Positions 48,241-59,142 of a stretch of DNA of 64,000 nucleotides are shown one piece after another. The notes below the pieces were generated by a model that saw only the letters and a list, made by a program, of their open reading frames with translations, was not told where the DNA came from and searched no databases. Every line of letters begins with the position of its first letter. The first letter of the stretch is position 1. The translations under genes and the position numbers were made by a program. This DNA comes from Pseudevernia furfuracea. Taxonomy: Eukaryota > Ascomycota > Lecanoromycetes > Lecanorales > Parmeliaceae. The DNA is taken from positions 124,001-188,000 of the forward strand of contig JAIUPT010000032.1 of NCBI GenBank assembly GCA_022315425.1, written 5' to 3'.

Positions 48241-49253
48241 GAAATTCAAGACACTAGATCAAGTTCTGGTAGAAGGACAATGACGGCATCGTCCAATCAA
48301 ACCAAGATCACAGTCCCCATCAAGATACATCAATGGCAGGCTCTTCACCTAGCTCCAACCCAGAGGAAGCTCCAACCTATCCGCTGACAACCTGTATACA
48401 AACAGGGAGCGAAGGCCCTTCAAGCGAGTGTGCAAAATGCCGGCAGAACTCAGGAATTCTTAAGTCATAACGTATATTTGGACTATCCGAATGGGGAATC
48501 GACTTTTCACTGGCTGGAGAGATTCTGTGATACAGCGAACATAAGCGGCTGTAACAAGACAATCTGTGTTAAAAACCGTGAGAAAATGGAAGAAGTTTCA
48601 CCGCGATGCGATGAGTTGGAGTTCCCATACAGGAACAGGGTGATCTCATTCGTGTCGTGTCTAGCCATCCTGAGTTAAATCAAATTTCGTGGCAGAGCAA
48701 TAGTGATGCGTTTCCATTTTTTCTGCTTGACGCACTCGGACTCGTCAGCAGTACAAGAGACCCTTTAAAGTTGTTCCGTGTGGCTCAACTGACCATCTGA
48801 GTGCTGGAAATTTGTGATATGTTCCACCCGGTGGAGGAAAGCGCAGGACCATTTATGCCTCGCCCTTACATACTACAAAGCCCAGTATACACTCCTGAAA
48901 TACTTGAGAGCCTCGAAAGGGTCAATGAGCTTGGAATTTGTCCCTCCAGGCTCTGGAATCTTGCAGTGACCAGCAGATACGAAACGTTTGAACTCTCATC
49001 GCTAGCATCTCTCGCATGCGAATCTATCAACAAAGCTCACTTTCGCCAAGTAGGACACAACGACTGCACGAGCGAAGCCTGTCATTTCACAGAAGATAAT
49101 AGCACCTTAGTGGAACAGCTACATGTGTGTTGCAACCAGCAAGAATGCAGCACATTAGAATTTCCTTCCTTGAAGCTCGTTAATGGTGATAACCACTCAG
49201 CGTGGCATCTCCACAACGAGGCTAGCGGGGCCGGATTTTCAACAAGCATCTGA
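48241..49253 (+). pseudogene. possible HET-family N-terminal relic
   Basis: Two plus frames give protein-like text: VYLDYPNGESTFHWLERFCD (48430-48678) and, from about 48801, PEILESLERVNELGICPSRL ... CESINKAHFRQVGHNDCTSE followed by CHFTEDNSTLVEQLHVCCNQ to a stop at 49253. The second part resembles the Cys/His-spaced region that precedes the HET domain in many fungal heterokaryon-incompatibility proteins. No HET core (conserved GHVWSDG-like motif) is present downstream, so if the identification is right the gene is truncated. Could instead be an unrelated small gene. Confidence 0.3.
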
Positions 49254-49514
49254 ATTATATGCACGAAAACTTTCAAAACGCTAAATGCACCATTGTTATG
49301 GTGCGTTGAAAGGTCTTTTGATGGGCACATGTTGCTTGGCAAATAAGTGATTGACAATCTAGTTCTGAAGTAAGAAAACAGGTCTCCAACTATTCAATAA
49401 ACAGAACATAGACCTGCTCATATTATCCCGTTCCCTTTCCAATCTGTCTGAGAAAGCTTCCTCTCAGCCTAGCATGCTTCCATCTTGGGAATGACATATC
49501 CCCCACCATCTCCT

Positions 49515-50255
49515 TCAATCAGAGTCCTCGAATACAGGGTTCCAGTCCTCGGGGAAAGGCTCAAGCGGATGGAACTCGAGGTGATGACCCTCCACGCTAT
49601 TGTCAAATTTCCCGGGTCCTAGGCTGCATTCCAAAAACTTTCGCACCCTCTCATAGCTCTTTTCATGGTGTGTAAGTAGCCTCGACTCGTAGGGGAAAAT
49701 TTCCCGAAGTTGTTCTTCGGTAAAGAGTCCCTCAAACTCAGCGGCGTCATATCTCTCAATGACAATCTTGATAATCAAGCTCTTGAAACCGTTGAGACGT
49801 GCGAGCTGGAGGTATAGTCTATGGCGTTTGATATTGTAGGGAGCGGACCCCTCTTTGCCATAGTTGAGGATGACGATGCATGACTCTCGGGTTATCTGGT
49901 TGCCGGCGAAGCCCGAGACGACATCGAGGTTGAATGGGAGGGCACCTGGGCCAGTACTGAGGCGTAGCTCCACGTGCTGGACGGAGCTCAAGGGTACTGA
50001 ACCTAGGTCTGCCCAGTTGACACGGTCGACGAAGCCTAGGATCACTCGAAAAACTGCGTGCTTTGACAGAAGTTCAGGGGCCTCCTCATTGACAAGCTTG
50101 CTCGTTCTTAGAATCTCGAGGTTACCAGCCGCGATGGAATGCTGATAGATTTTGTCGCGAAGCTCGCGAGGCAGCCGGAGCAAGGGAAAGTCATTCTGAC
50201 TTGATCGCTGGAGTAGGAGGCTGTTTTTCACCATTGTCCTCTCGTCGTTTTGCAT
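49515..50255 (-). CDS. LPxELR F-box-like protein (246 aa)
   Basis: Single exon. The ATG at 50255 is preferred; the frame extends upstream to 50351 but only with non-ATG codons. The family core LRLPRELRDKIYQHSIAAGN is followed by LEILRTSKLVNEEAPELLSK and HAVFRVILGF, and the C-terminus has LGPGKFDNSVEGHHLEFHPL. This pattern is shared block by block with the neighbours at 50866 and 55037 (AAGDLNIMRTSKLVHKEAAD; QAGDLSILRVTKLVSQEAVL), so the three are a tandem family. Function unknown; the opening helix is F-box-like, suggesting an adaptor role. Confidence 0.85.
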   Translation of the reverse strand: MQNDERTMVKNSLLLQRSSQNDFPLLRLPRELRDKIYQHSIAAGNLEILRTSKLVNEEAPELLSKHAVFRVILGFVDRVNWADLGSVPLSSVQHVELRLSTGPGALPFNLDVVSGFAGNQITRESCIVILNYGKEGSAPYNIKRHRLYLQLARLNGFKSLIIKIVIERYDAAEFEGLFTEEQLREIFPYESRLLTHHEKSYERVRKFLECSLGPGKFDNSVEGHHLEFHPLEPFPEDWNPVFEDSD

Positions 50256-50351
50256 GATGGGCTTTGGCGAGCTGTTGTTGGTGGAAGACGTCGTCTTCAG
50301 TTGTTTTCTGTTGTTCTGCAGTGTTTTCTTCTTCACTGCCAAATAAGCCAC

Positions 50352-50865
50352 AGACGTAGGTTTGGAATGTTTATATGTAATCGAGGAAAAGGCAAGTCAT
50401 ATGGGGACTATATAGAAGCACAAAGGTGGCTGTGTCATTGTAAGCAGAGTGTTGACAGTGGTTGAAAGTGTTTGGTGGGGGTATCACCGAGAAATTATCT
50501 TTGTGTCAACATGCGACAATCGAATATGTGTCAGACTTTGGAAACCCTTCTACGCCTTTCCGTTCCGGGAGCGCTGGATTCACATCATATTACCCCATGA
50601 CACAGGGAGAGAGAAGTATGCATTCGAGCTGGACGAAATCGGAAAGACTAAAACGCAATCCGATCGTCATAAAATCAATTGCATTCGTATTCTTCAAAAA
50701 AAACTCCCGTCTTGTGGAACTGGATTTGGCATCAGATGAGGCTGGATGAGTACAAGTCCCAAACTTACAGTATCTAGAATGATTTTCCATAAAATCCAAC
50801 AGTATATAAAGACATCTTTCCTGCCAGTCTATTTTCCTAACTTCCAGGCATCATCCATCGAATTC
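50352..50865. other. spacer between tandem paralogs
   Basis: Upstream region of the 49515 gene; a TTTATATG run near 50370 may act as its TATA box on the minus strand. No gene. Confidence 0.45.
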
Positions 50866-51804
50866 TCACACTCCAGTGTCTATCTCAGCATTCCTGTCAG
50901 GTCTAAAATCGCTTGGGTGGAATTCTAGACCATGGTCTTCTACGCTTTTGTCCAGGATTGCCAGTCCGAGCGTGGCCATCAAGTCCTCACGGAGAGTTTG
51001 ATAGTCTTGCAGCAGGAATCTCTGGGAGTAGCTGTTCCCATGCCCGGGTGACAATCTTCCTAATTCTTGGAGGCAATCTTCCTCAAAGTTGGGACCCAAA
51101 TCGCGCCTTATCTTAAAGACCAAAGTCTTGAACCCAATGAGTTCTGTGATAGCTTGCCAGGGGGCCTCTCGAGAAAAACTGAATACAATTGTAGTCAAAT
51201 CGAATTCTCCAAGATCCAGAAAGATGGTGCACAATTCACGGGGAACTTCTCTGCCCCCGAAGGATTTGATTAGATAGGTGTAGGCATCAAAGTCATCGAG
51301 CTGTAGATCCTCGGAGGCCATGTCAAAGCGGCATTCTATTCGTTGGATATATTTTGGGGCCTGACAGGTCAGATTTCCTGCAAGGTTGATGCTGGCTGTC
51401 AGCGGGAACGAGGCCAGAGATCTTCGATCGTCAAAGCCAAAGTTCATTCGGAGAACGGCATGCTTCTGCAACACATCTGCAGCTTCTTTGTGTACAAGCT
51501 TACTTGTCCTCATGATGTTGAGGTCTCCAGCTGCGATCAATAGCCCATAGACTAGCAGACGAAGCTCGACAGGCAACTTGTGAAGTGGAGAGCTCGTCAG
51601 ACTTGAGAACTCCAATCCTGGCTCTTTTTCGGTTCTCTGTGCTACAGTCCTTGGGCCAGGAGTTGCGAAGAGGTTGAGGTCAATGCCGCCAGGGTCGAGT
51701 CTGTTCGATTTAGTATCACCAAGCTCGACGTTGCTACCTTCGCTGACGTCGCTGACATCGCTGATATTTATGTCGTTAAAGTTAAGGTTGTCTGTAGAAG
51801 ACAT
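50866..51804 (-). CDS. LPxELR F-box-like protein (312 aa)
   Basis: Single exon. The ATG at 51804 (MSSTDNLNFNDINISDVSDV) is chosen; the open frame continues 67 codons upstream, but that part is basic/hydrophobic and unlike the family. The N-terminus is acidic and Asp/Ser-rich, then LHKLPVELRLLVYGLLIAAG and DLNIMRTSKLVHKEAADVLQ align with the 49515 and 55037 proteins; LEFHPSDFRP closes the conserved region. Same strand as the 49515 gene, 0.6 kb apart: a tandem duplication that has since diverged strongly. Confidence 0.85.
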   Translation of the reverse strand: MSSTDNLNFNDINISDVSDVSEGSNVELGDTKSNRLDPGGIDLNLFATPGPRTVAQRTEKEPGLEFSSLTSSPLHKLPVELRLLVYGLLIAAGDLNIMRTSKLVHKEAADVLQKHAVLRMNFGFDDRRSLASFPLTASINLAGNLTCQAPKYIQRIECRFDMASEDLQLDDFDAYTYLIKSFGGREVPRELCTIFLDLGEFDLTTIVFSFSREAPWQAITELIGFKTLVFKIRRDLGPNFEEDCLQELGRLSPGHGNSYSQRFLLQDYQTLREDLMATLGLAILDKSVEDHGLEFHPSDFRPDRNAEIDTGV

Positions 51805-53063
51805 AGTTCTACTCTCTAGTTGAAGTTGTACTGACAGGTCGGTTGGCTTGTGGTGGAGACGAATAATTTCCGCGGTGGATGATCGTAGATGTGGTACCGA
51901 GAATTGATCAGAGCTGAAAAGAAAAGGAAGAGAAAACGGAAATAAAGAGGAGTGTCGTAAGATGAGATGTGTTATAGTAAGCAGCTTGCATGGACGTTCG
52001 TGCAAAGCTCAATGATACAAAGACAATGTCCATGTGTCGACCTCCTCATTGTCCCGATCCTTTAGCGTTAAAAAACTGACAAGGATGATAGATGCCTTTG
52101 TGTGAGGCGTATTACGAGGTCTCCAGATTGAAGAAAAGGTGCAATAATCGTGTCTCGCAGCTCACGGAGAATGGTGAGTAATTTGGGTCGATGATGGCTC
52201 TCCGATCGGTGGGCGAAAAGAACTATCTCCAAATCGCATAGATGTCATCAACCATAAAGCTGACCTTTTGACCAAGCTTGCTCCCGGAATGACCCACAGC
52301 TCTCGGCTGGGCCATACACGTTTCCCAGTACGCGACCCCGCACCGCCAAAGCTGCCAACCTGGAGCCCGCCACGGTCAAGCATTTCCTGGGCTTACTTAC
52401 GACCTTTTTCTGGGACATCAATTATGTTGCTAGACATTAATGAAAACAAGACGTCATGAGTAGAATTGGATGAAAAAACGCCCGTTGGAGGTAGTGCAAA
52501 AGCTCGTGCGAAGGAAAGTCTTTCTACCTTATATTTACGCGATAGTTGAAGCTGCTGATCTCGAGTTGATAGCTGTTTCATCCAACGGTCCTTAAAGGTC
52601 CTCGAAGGTCCTCAAATAGTGGTTGAACTGGCATCGGCTTTCCCTTCATCGCCTATAGGTTCATTCCTAAGCAATCGTATGCGTTTTCGACCGGGGTTTG
52701 CACGGTTCGCCGGCTTCATAGGACTAGTGAGTGGAACTGACAGTCGAGGAGGTCGTGCTAAAATTGAGGCTCGCGATCAAGGGCGGAGGGCCCCATTGTG
52801 GCAACCATTGCCACCAATTCTGGTAGTAAGATGCCTTCATCCTATGGTGCACAGCCTGGAAGTACTCAAAGTTACGCAACAGGTTCGCTTGTGCCGCGCT
52901 TCCTCTCGGAAATCGCTCGGTGGCGACTTCTAGGCTGGCAAGAATGTCATCTGATACCTCACTATCCATATCACCTGGATTCCAATTCGGATAATAGAGA
53001 CCGTCGTTGTTATTCCACACCTGTAGGCTGAAAAATGTCGTGTGTGCAGCTTTAGAAGACACA
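51805..53063. other. stretch without a confident gene
   Basis: A minus frame at 52724-53062 (SDDILASLEVATERFPRGSA ... ASYYQNWWQWLPQWGPPP) has protein-like composition and starts where the 53064 gene stops, so it could be a frame-shifted extension of it or a separate small gene. I cannot decide. The rest shows nothing. Confidence 0.35.
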
Positions 53064-53601
53064 TCAGCGCATTGAATTTAAGACTTTGGGCAGCATCGCA
53101 TTTGTCCTCTTACGCCATTTATCCTCATGTCTTATTGTTGATCCGCTGATGTAGTCCTCAGCATTGGCGAGACCGAGAGTCGCAAAGCCTCCAAGGTTCT
53201 CGTCAGAAATACATTGGTCGATGAGCCAGCCTGCCATGTTTCGCATGTCGTCTCCGGAGAAGTACACGACTTCCAGATCTTCTGCGGAGGGTCCGGAAGC
53301 TTGGAATTGAATTGAACAGGTATCTGGGGGGAGCCTTGATTAGGGACGCAGGAGTCTTCAACATAGTAGAAACGAATGACATGAACCAACCGTGTCTTGA
53401 GGTGTATGGTAGGAAATGTGGGTCATCTTTGTGTGCATGCATCGGCCAAGGGATGAGCGAGGATCCATTGGGCAGGAGATTGAAAGCCTGTCGGCAGTCT
53501 GCAAGCTTCGCTGGTGATGGCTGCGCATAGAATTTGTCGCAGTAATAAAAATCTGGCGAAATGGGCTCGGAGAAAGCAGAATGTATCACAGACAGAGTCA
53601 T
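53064..53601 (-). CDS. small four-cysteine protein, probably secreted family (156 aa)
   Basis: Two exons: 53601-53391 and 53323-53064, intron of 67 bp (phase 1, acceptor ccccag). The mature-looking part has YYCDKF, ADCRQAFNLLPNG, RHDTCSIQFQASGP and MAGWLIDQCISDENLGGFAT. The spacing of these four cysteines, with DCxxAxxxLP and HxxCSI, resembles a fungal family of small secreted proteins of unknown role. The predicted N-terminus (MTLSVIHSAFSEP) is a poor signal peptide. A better one may lie on an upstream exon, but the region 53640-53830 contains stops in every minus frame, so the secretion signal may be lost. Function unknown. Confidence 0.55.
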
Positions 53602-55036
53602 GACTGTTGATAATGATTTTGACAAAATGTGGACAGGTGTTAACTCTACTCAGCTCTTATTTGCAGCGGAGAGCCGCCGGTATGCGCAGCTGTCGGATGT
53701 GGTTTCTAGCGCTCGGTCCATGGAACCGAGAGCAGTGACAAGAAAGTCTCAGCGAGGCACAGCAGTGGTGATCAGAAAAGCATGTAGATTCAGTCTATGG
53801 GCCATCAGCTATAATATACCTGGTGAGGACAAAGGTTGACTAGGTACATTATGGAATAAAGACTGTATATGCATGGAAGGATGCATGGAAGGATGCATGG
53901 AAGGCACTAGACAAATAAGCGGATAAACACGCTGACAGAAATCCTACATTTCTTCTGTGCTAGGCTATTGCTGAAGTTATACGCGGGTCGCGGATGGATA
54001 AGTACGCTTTGGAAAATTTGGCCAAGAGCAGGCACTATGAGTCGCCCCGTAACGCTAAATTTGTCTTTCCCATCGCGCCGCTGTCGTCTTGTACTTGCAC
54101 ACAAGAGCGCCAAATAAGAAGACTACGACTGGATGAAGCCACGGTATCCTTCAGACATTCAGTCCATATGTCGCAACAGATGGGGCAAAAGGCAAACCAT
54201 GGAGGCAATGGCTTCAAGCAGCTATACTGATACCGCTCATCATAACAACTCTTGAATACCAAGCATACATGTCTCATTTCGCATCAGTCTAGGTACAGAT
54301 TCCCGACTCGGGGCGAGCATTCGTAGGAGTAAATGCAGATTACGGTAAATGCCAGAGTGTCACGCTGAAGAATATCGATGCGCTAACCCGTAACCCCGCC
54401 CTTGACTTCGCGCGAATCCGGAGGCTATCCTCATCCTCCTCTAACTCGATAGAGATAGAGATAATGCCATCCTCAAGGCACATGGACTATCGGTCATCTT
54501 CAGTCGATGCCACCCTTGGGCATCTAGCTCCTTAGCAACGGATGTCACCGCCTCCGTGATAGCAATAGCTGGCGCAGCAACCGCGACCTACAACGAGATA
54601 GCAACCTTCATCGGAGGTATAAGGCTGCACCAAAAGAGCGGAAATAATACGGCCGCATGTGTTCAACATCTACACTGGGCAGCCGTCACAATAACACGCG
54701 TTATGACCATAGTTCTCACAACGAGATTGTGTTCGAGGTCTTAACGCAGTCGTTAATAATCATCGTCCACCATTAATCGGCAGTCCAGTTTTCCGTCATT
54801 TTTACTGTCCCTTGGTGTCATGCTCAATGTGCGGATCACTGAAATCCCCGAGTCCGTCTCTAGCTAACCAAAATTTGATTCTCATTGACAAAAATTATCA
54901 TTTCCTTTGTTCATTGAAACATTCGGGACAACTGAACAATGCAAGACCTCAACACGAAACGTGGCTCTTTCCTATGACTGATACGAATCCCGCTCAAACT
55001 TCTGGATCTTGACACATAGTTCTCGACACCTATGCT
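53602..55036. other. gene-poor stretch with a short tandem repeat
   Basis: GCATGGAAGGAT (12 bp) is repeated three times at 53871-53904. Around 54541-54640 a plus frame reads TASVIAIAGAATATYNEIAT, like the N-terminal leader of fungal ankyrin/NACHT proteins, but nothing of such a gene follows. No intact gene. Confidence 0.45.
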
Positions 55037-55957
55037 ATGCTCTCAAAACCTCATCTCGTCTCTGCCCTCTCGCTTCTACTTTCTCCTATCCAACAGCTTA
55101 CATTGATCGTGGAAGGCAGTTTACCCAAGAAAATTGCGAGGATTTCGAAAGAAGACCCTGAGATGCCTGTCGCGGGGAATAGTGTCGGCGATGACGTTGC
55201 TCTCGATCATGGAATGATTACCGATTCGCAGGAAGAAGTGGTACCGAACGAAGTTGTAACAGGAAGCACTTTCCCTCTCTTCAAGCTACCTCCGGAGCTC
55301 CGAGCCATGGTCTATGAACCTCTCATCCAAGCTGGAGATCTCAGCATCTTGAGAGTCACCAAGCTCGTCAGCCAGGAGGCAGTCCTACTTCTCTCAAAAG
55401 TCGCAATACTTCGAGTCGATACAGAGCATCCTTACCGCAGTTCATTGCTCCTCCATCTAAACGCTATTACCGTGTCGCCTGGCTTGATGACCCTAATCGC
55501 TCCAGATTATATTCAGCACGTCAATCTTCGCCTCAACCTGGCGAGAGTTACAAGTTCTCCTATAGATCCGAAGCTCATCTTCTACTTCAGTGGTAACACA
55601 GTTCCCCGAAAGTCGTGCACCATCACCATCATTCTCGGCACTTATGCGTCTATCCCAACCCGGTTGGAACGTCACGAAACTTACCAGGCAATTGCCGCCT
55701 TGACCGGATTCAAAGTCTTGTCGCTTCAGCTCGAGCGCGAGAGAAATGCAGATGACGATGCCTTCTTGGTGAGAACCTATGGACCTACAACGGCGAATGA
55801 AGTGAGAACAGCTTCCTTGCGTCAACTCCTCTCGGTGGAATATAAGAAAGTTTCTGCATTTTTGCACACGACGCTTGGTCCAGCTGAATTCAAGCAAGAC
55901 CGTCATGTGCATTTGCTTCGATTTTGGCCAAGCCAGTACAACGTTGGGAGTGCGTGA
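55037..55957 (+). CDS. LPxELR F-box-like protein (306 aa)
   Basis: Single exon on the opposite strand to its paralogs at 49515 and 50866. Family core FKLPPELRAMVYEPLIQAGD and LSILRVTKLVSQEAVLLLSK, then VPRKSCTITIILGTYASIPT (compare ITRESCIVILNYGKEGSAPY in the 49515 protein) and ALTGFKVLSLQLERERNADD; the C-terminal LGPAEFKQDRHVHLLRFWPS replaces the usual LEFHP block. Residues 1-20 are hydrophobic (LVSALSLLLSPIQQL), which could be a signal anchor or just an alternative start; the next ATG is at codon 43. Confidence 0.85.
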   Translation: MLSKPHLVSALSLLLSPIQQLTLIVEGSLPKKIARISKEDPEMPVAGNSVGDDVALDHGMITDSQEEVVPNEVVTGSTFPLFKLPPELRAMVYEPLIQAGDLSILRVTKLVSQEAVLLLSKVAILRVDTEHPYRSSLLLHLNAITVSPGLMTLIAPDYIQHVNLRLNLARVTSSPIDPKLIFYFSGNTVPRKSCTITIILGTYASIPTRLERHETYQAIAALTGFKVLSLQLERERNADDDAFLVRTYGPTTANEVRTASLRQLLSVEYKKVSAFLHTTLGPAEFKQDRHVHLLRFWPSQYNVGSA

Positions 55958-57330
55958 AAGCGGCTGCCGAGGCTCTGCGAGGAATGGTGTGATCTCCGTA
56001 GCTAGTGAGGTGCATCGTACCCAGGGAGAAAGCCTGTTATGGATCCAGTAGGGTTTCTTTTTTTTTGTGAATTCCAGCGAGATTTCTTAGCTTAGTACCA
56101 AATTATCAGCATACCGCTCGCTTTTTAGTCCTCAACGCGCACGCATCTTACTATTTTAAGAAATTTGCTGACAGCGCATGACAGTGACAGCTTTGGAGTA
56201 TTTATGCTATAGATAGCGGTGAATGAATGATGGAAGAAGGCAACAACGAACTTTTTAACCTTAATATACAGGCCAGAGACCATGGGTTGACGATCAATGA
56301 TAGCTCGTTTCATGACGCTAGTCCTGGCAGGACCGAAGAGAAGGATAGCTCTGAAGTGGGTAGTAAAATTCAACTTCGACAGTTACATATGACTGGTTAG
56401 TCAACAAGCTGATCGGAGGCTGTAGACATGAATGCGAACAAAGAAACGTGTCTGCGCTTGAGAAAGCGCTCGAGTACCTTACGGCAACAAACAAAGCCAA
56501 CCGCGGATTCGAGGTGAATTAGATTGATACCCAAGTTCACTCAGTTCCATGGTTCACGACTGACAGTGTTACATCGTGCTGCGGCGCTTAGAAAGTGGTT
56601 TCAAACTCCTAGCAATGCTCAGGTACGACAGGGACGGCACATATCTACTGCGACATCGAGATTTTGAATCACCCTAACAACCTCGTCACCGGTGCGCTAG
56701 CCACTTTCATCGTCTCTAGCTCCGAGGCGCATCCTCTAGACAAATTTTTTTACAAATTATTGCTTGTCCATCCTCCTATAGGGCCCGCAATGCCCTCATA
56801 AACTCGGGATGGCCCGAAGCGATGAAGTTTCCTACTATCGTGAATCCGAGCTCTGTTGGCTACTTATAGAGCAACGGATCAGGTCCTTTCGTGTTCTGGA
56901 TGTCCATGACAGTTTTTTGAGTGGCCTTTGATGGTTGGTCGAGGTCGTCGGTCGTGGCAGTCCCCTGTGTTGGTTTCAGTCCATAGTGACTTGGTAAGGT
57001 GTTGAAGTTCTTTGTGAATCCAGACTGCGAAAGACTGAGACAATTAAGAGTATTTGTGTGTCTAGGCAAGCATGTTGTGTGTTTCGGACAAAGATAGGAA
57101 GAATTTTGTGTTTGGCATTGGGCAACCTCATCTAACAACACTTCTATTTATGGCGGTGGCGAGGCCAGCAGTCTTTAACACATCTGTCAGCTACTCCAAT
57201 CAGTTAAATATCAACTAGATCATGATCCACCACTCCATCTCACTACCACTTCTCAGTATCCACGCTGGGCCCAACAATCTCTACACCGAAAGACACCACC
57301 CAGTTCAGAGCCTCACAACCAACGCTCAAA
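55958..57330. other. gene-free stretch
   Basis: Short open frames only. A 93-codon minus frame (56860-57141) is Thr/Gln-rich without motif. The end forms the leader of the gene at 57331. Confidence 0.45.
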
Positions 57331-57717
57331 ATGTGCTTAGCCGTCCAGCATATCCATAAGGAGTGTAACCATGCAAAGAAGTTCCACGTCGTACGAGAGT
57401 GCAACTCTGCCGCTTGTAATAATCTCACTACTATTCACGTCGTCATGATCACCGCACCAGCCCTTTGCGTCAGATGTTTCCGCCAAAAAGAGGCCACGAT
57501 CGACGCGCAGTACGAAACCATCAGACAAGAGCTCCAAAGAGAGATAGCGAGGATTGACGAATCTCTGACAACTGCACTCGTAACGACGGGACAAGGCTCG
57601 ATAGCGCTCGAACACTACCGTTCTGAGTGCAAGGATAACATTGCGCAAGCAAAGGCATCACGGGACTTGAGTATTCGGGTGTTCAGAGAGGAGCAGAATG
57701 TTTGGGGTGATGGCTGA
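57331..57717 (+). CDS. small Cys-rich, coiled-coil protein (128 aa)
   Basis: Single exon. MCLAVQHIHKECNHAKKF starts a Cys/His-rich N-terminus with C2, H9, C12, H14, C24, C29, C46 and C49 (ALCVRCFRQKEATID), a likely zinc-binding region. Residues 52-120 form amphipathic helices ending FREEQNVWGDG. Proteins with this layout (MCxxxxHxHxxCxH start, CxxCFRxKE middle, EEQxVWGDG end) recur in Pezizomycotina with no known role. Complete, with normal codon use; antisense open frames over it are shadows. Confidence 0.7.
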   Translation: MCLAVQHIHKECNHAKKFHVVRECNSAACNNLTTIHVVMITAPALCVRCFRQKEATIDAQYETIRQELQREIARIDESLTTALVTTGQGSIALEHYRSECKDNIAQAKASRDLSIRVFREEQNVWGDG

Positions 57718-58607
57718 AGGGGGAACGGATTGACGATGAAGGCATAGGGCAGGTCTTGAAGGGAGGAAGGCTCCAGCAATCCACAGAAGCTCGTGTCAAA
57801 TTCTCAGAAGCTCTTCTTGCAAGCTTGTCGGCAATAATACGGATCATAAGCGGACAGGACAACTTTTGACGCCCATAAGATCAACTAAACGTGAGATCGC
57901 TTCACTGTATTAATAGCAGCCTGTCCTCTTTAACATGATGTTGATGTTCAAGAGTTTTTGCCAACCGCAGCTTACATGAATGGGCCTTTCGTGAGAAAGT
58001 ATTATTCGTCGGCAAACGCAGTCATGTAACAAGACGCCCAGATTGGTGTTCTGTGAAATTTGAAGCCTTGCAGTCATACCGACCTAGAAGTTCAGTGACT
58101 TTCCTAGAGCTTTTCATGATTCCATTTTTCTTTGTGTTACGGTTGTCTGCATCTTTCGATGATTTCGCAAACATGCACAATATGTTATATATACCCGCTT
58201 GAGATGTTTACATACCGATTCGATGAGCGTGCTTTGATCACATCATCATCCTGCTACATATACCCCACATTTGAAGGACTCCACTGCTCTCTCAAGGACT
58301 CCCCAGTCACGCGTCCACGATGGCGGCCATGGTTTCACTGCCCAGAGGACTATGCACTCTACACCAGGCATCTCGTTGGCAGCGATGGATTAGAGTACAT
58401 GACAGCACCGTTGGCTACAATGCAGTTAAACTCAAGACGTTGAGCGACCACGAATTTTTGTTCAAATTTTCCCACTGACTTCGGCCCAAACAGTTCCAGA
58501 CCGCGCCTACTTCCCTGGTCTGATGTAAGCAAGCGTCTTTCCCACAGACTAATTTCCGGATCCCGAAAACCCTCAAAGTGGAGGATGCGGCAGTTCCCAG
58601 GTGGTAG
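57718..58607. other. gene-free stretch
   Basis: 3' flank of the 57331 gene. I could not find the 5' exons of the metallopeptidase relic that begins around 58608; frames here contain many stops. Confidence 0.4.
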
Positions 58608-59142
58608 CATTCGCAATGTGGGGCGCATCTCTCGGCTGGGGGTAATTTTCTTACCACAATGTGGGTATATCAAATGTCAGCTAATCGCCCGGATCCCAGC
58701 ATCACCATATGCGGTACCGCCTTCACATTTCGGCAACTCGAGAGCCTCGGTATACCACCCGCGAATGTCAGAGCCACCTCCGCGATTAATCGATGGACAC
58801 TGACCGGAGGCGTGTCCGTATTGCACGAGATGTTTCATCTCATCAGGCCTGGTACTCGCACCGTCCGTTCTTCCACTCACCATTCGCACAACTAACTTAC
58901 CTCATCCCATAGACACAATCGACCAACCGCGTCCCTAACCCCTGGCGGCAACTACGGGAACCGGAATCGGCTCGACTGGATCCCAAGCTCAACCAAACAA
59001 GCGTACGGGTACTCGGCTCTCGCAAAGCGTCTTCCTCGGTATAGCCAGGCCGAATTTGGGCTTGAAGAACGCGGATAACTACGCCGTCTTCGCCCCGTGT
59101 GCAGAGGGTCCTGAAATTGGTGTGGTGTTCTTACGCGTCTGA
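58608..59142 (+). pseudogene. relic of a HExxH zinc metallopeptidase
   Basis: A frame entering at about 58608 reads GAHLSAGGNFLTTMWVYQMS, NRPDPSITICGTAFTF and TGGVSVLHEMFHLI, which contains HEMFH, the zinc-binding HExxH motif of metallopeptidases; ITICxxxF about 40 residues before HExxH is usual in the fungal M35/lysine-specific-like families. A GT...AG intron (about 58851-58911) would follow. Beyond it KQAYGYSALAKRL and LKNADNYAVFAPC match the family's AYG...LA and NADNYxxFA blocks but sit in different frames, and TAA/TGA codons interrupt. No signal peptide or N-terminal domain is recoverable. Clearly inactive. Confidence 0.5.
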
